This document shows positions 63,088 through 64,000 of a stretch of 64,000 nucleotides of DNA, piece after piece. The DNA is taken from assembly GCA_964442605.1 (NCBI GenBank), contig CAYTZR010000001.1, positions 1-64,000 of the forward strand. Direction: 5' to 3'. The stretch's first letter is position 1. Every line of letters starts with the position of its first letter. A model generated the notes under the pieces. The model worked only from the letters and a program-made list of their open reading frames with translations, was not told the origin of the DNA and did no database searches. The translations under genes were made by a program, and so were the position numbers. This DNA comes from Monoglobus sp964442605 (GTDB lineage: Bacteria; Bacillota; Clostridia; Monoglobales; Monoglobaceae).

Positions 63088-64000
63088 ATGATTAAAAACG
63101 GATTTTTTTATATCGCGGCGCTCATATTTATTGCTGCGATACTGGTATGCCTGCCCAAAATATTTAAGGGCAAGACTGCGTCAAATATTTTCAAGTTTGC
63201 GCCGCCCATTGTTCTTATATATCTCGGACTTATGATTTTGTGTACGCTGAAGCTGTGGGATCTTGAGGCAACCTCGGAGGCTTATAGTGCGCTGAAAAAC
63301 CCTATATTATACGCAATGCTGTTCCTTATGCTGCTGCGCTGCGATCTTAAAAAGATTATTAAGCTGGGTCCCAAGATGCTTATAGGTTTTTTTGCCGCTA
63401 CGGTTTCAATCGGGCTTGGATTTTTCATATCTTATGCTATAATGCACGGAGCGCTCGGCGAAGGCGCGTGGAAAGCACTCGGCGCTCTCTGCGGAAGCTG
63501 GATGGGCGGAGGCGGAAACATGCTTGCTATACAGGCCGCGCTTGACGTTGACGAATCGACAATGGCATACGCGCTTGTTATGGACTCAATATGCGCGACG
63601 CTTTATGTAATGTTTCTGCTTTGGGCAATCGGGTTTTCAAAAAAGTTCAACGCATGGACAGGAGCGGATACAAGGGTTATTGATGAGGTAGGACGCTCTC
63701 TTGAGGCGGAAGCAAAGGCTAATACCGATCCCGTCACATGGCAGAACATTATTCTGCTGGTAGGCTCAGGTCTGTTGGTATCCGCGCTTTCGCAAAAAGC
63801 GGGAACCGCTATAAATTCGGTAATTCCGTTTTTTGACAGCGCGACATGGACGGTGCTTGTAGTAACCGTTCTCGGTGTAGGACTTGCTCTCACGCCGTTT
63901 GGAAAAATAAAAGGTACCGAAGAAATTTCAAATGTGATGCTGTATACGGTAATAGCGCTTATTGCCTCGCGTGCGGATTTGGCGAGCATGGGCAACGCTC
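63088..64000 (+). CDS. DUF819 family membrane protein (partial, cut by window edge)
   Basis: First 304 codons of a membrane protein with about eight transmembrane helices so far. The segment ALCGSWMGGGGNMLAIQAAL near 135-155 is typical of the DUF819/YjcL family, whose transport substrate is not established. AAAAGGAG precedes the ATG. The reading frame is open at the end of the window. Confidence 0.85.
   Translation, partial: MIKNGFFYIAALIFIAAILVCLPKIFKGKTASNIFKFAPPIVLIYLGLMILCTLKLWDLEATSEAYSALKNPILYAMLFLMLLRCDLKKIIKLGPKMLIGFFAATVSIGLGFFISYAIMHGALGEGAWKALGALCGSWMGGGGNMLAIQAALDVDESTMAYALVMDSICATLYVMFLLWAIGFSKKFNAWTGADTRVIDEVGRSLEAEAKANTDPVTWQNIILLVGSGLLVSALSQKAGTAINSVIPFFDSATWTVLVVTVLGVGLALTPFGKIKGTEEISNVMLYTVIALIASRADLASMGNA

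Overview
This window reads as ordinary chromosome of an anaerobic, low-to-moderate GC Gram-positive bacterium, most likely an uncultured member of class Clostridia (Bacillota). The clues are a PolC-type replicase, an ECF vitamin-transporter core next to truA, a PPi-type phosphofructokinase, [FeFe]-hydrogenases with a SpoIIE-like phosphatase, ParA/ParB, NiaR control of NAD synthesis, frequent TTG/GTG starts and strong GGAGG ribosome-binding sites. No phage, plasmid, IS element or CRISPR array was recognised.

Layout. 1-963: gene-free, with a 286-bp-period tandem repeat and a duplicated copy of the 3' end of the tmRNA gene. 964-3132 (minus): smpB, yqeY-like, an alpha/beta hydrolase and ssrA (tmRNA), apparently one transcription unit. 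3169-13218 (plus): an rRNA methyltransferase, ecfA1-ecfA2-ecfT-truA, a DUF5711-like protein, a CvpA-like protein, rho, a polysaccharide deacetylase and trxA-trxB. 13296-21036 (minus): tex, a tiny secreted protein, polC, ispG. 21193-25134: an L,D-transpeptidase, an MsmX-type ATPase, argC-argB. 25168-33091 (minus): topB, a large secreted protein, rplL-rplJ-rplA-rplK-nusG-secE-rpmG, with L10 and L1-type autoregulatory leaders. 33194-40178: an AT-rich block with a YkvI-like permease, a candidate origin-like intergenic region, tRNA-fMet and tRNA-Leu, rsmA, an XTP pyrophosphatase, parA-parB and serS, with three parS-like palindromes. 40208-44770: queH, a small protein, tRNA-Arg, a GH13 amylase and an aromatic acid exporter-like protein.

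44813-49550 is the most interesting accessory block. It holds a 2[4Fe-4S] ferredoxin with its own promoter and a three-gene operon: a sensory-type [FeFe]-hydrogenase with a PAS domain, a SpoIIE-family phosphatase, and a catalytic-type monomeric [FeFe]-hydrogenase. A consensus promoter drives the operon, with a perfect 34-bp palindrome beside it; tRNA-Pro is transcribed divergently from the other side of that palindrome. The arrangement suggests that H2 or redox state sensed by the first protein is relayed through the phosphatase.

49714-57547 (minus): addB, a HAD phosphatase, a D,D-carboxypeptidase, PPi-phosphofructokinase and dtd, plus a small plus-strand ORF. 57790-64000 (plus): nadA-nadB-nadC-niaR behind a NiaR-type operator, then pepD and a DUF819 membrane protein cut by the window edge.

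All assignments come from reading translations and motifs by eye; no database search or folding program was run.
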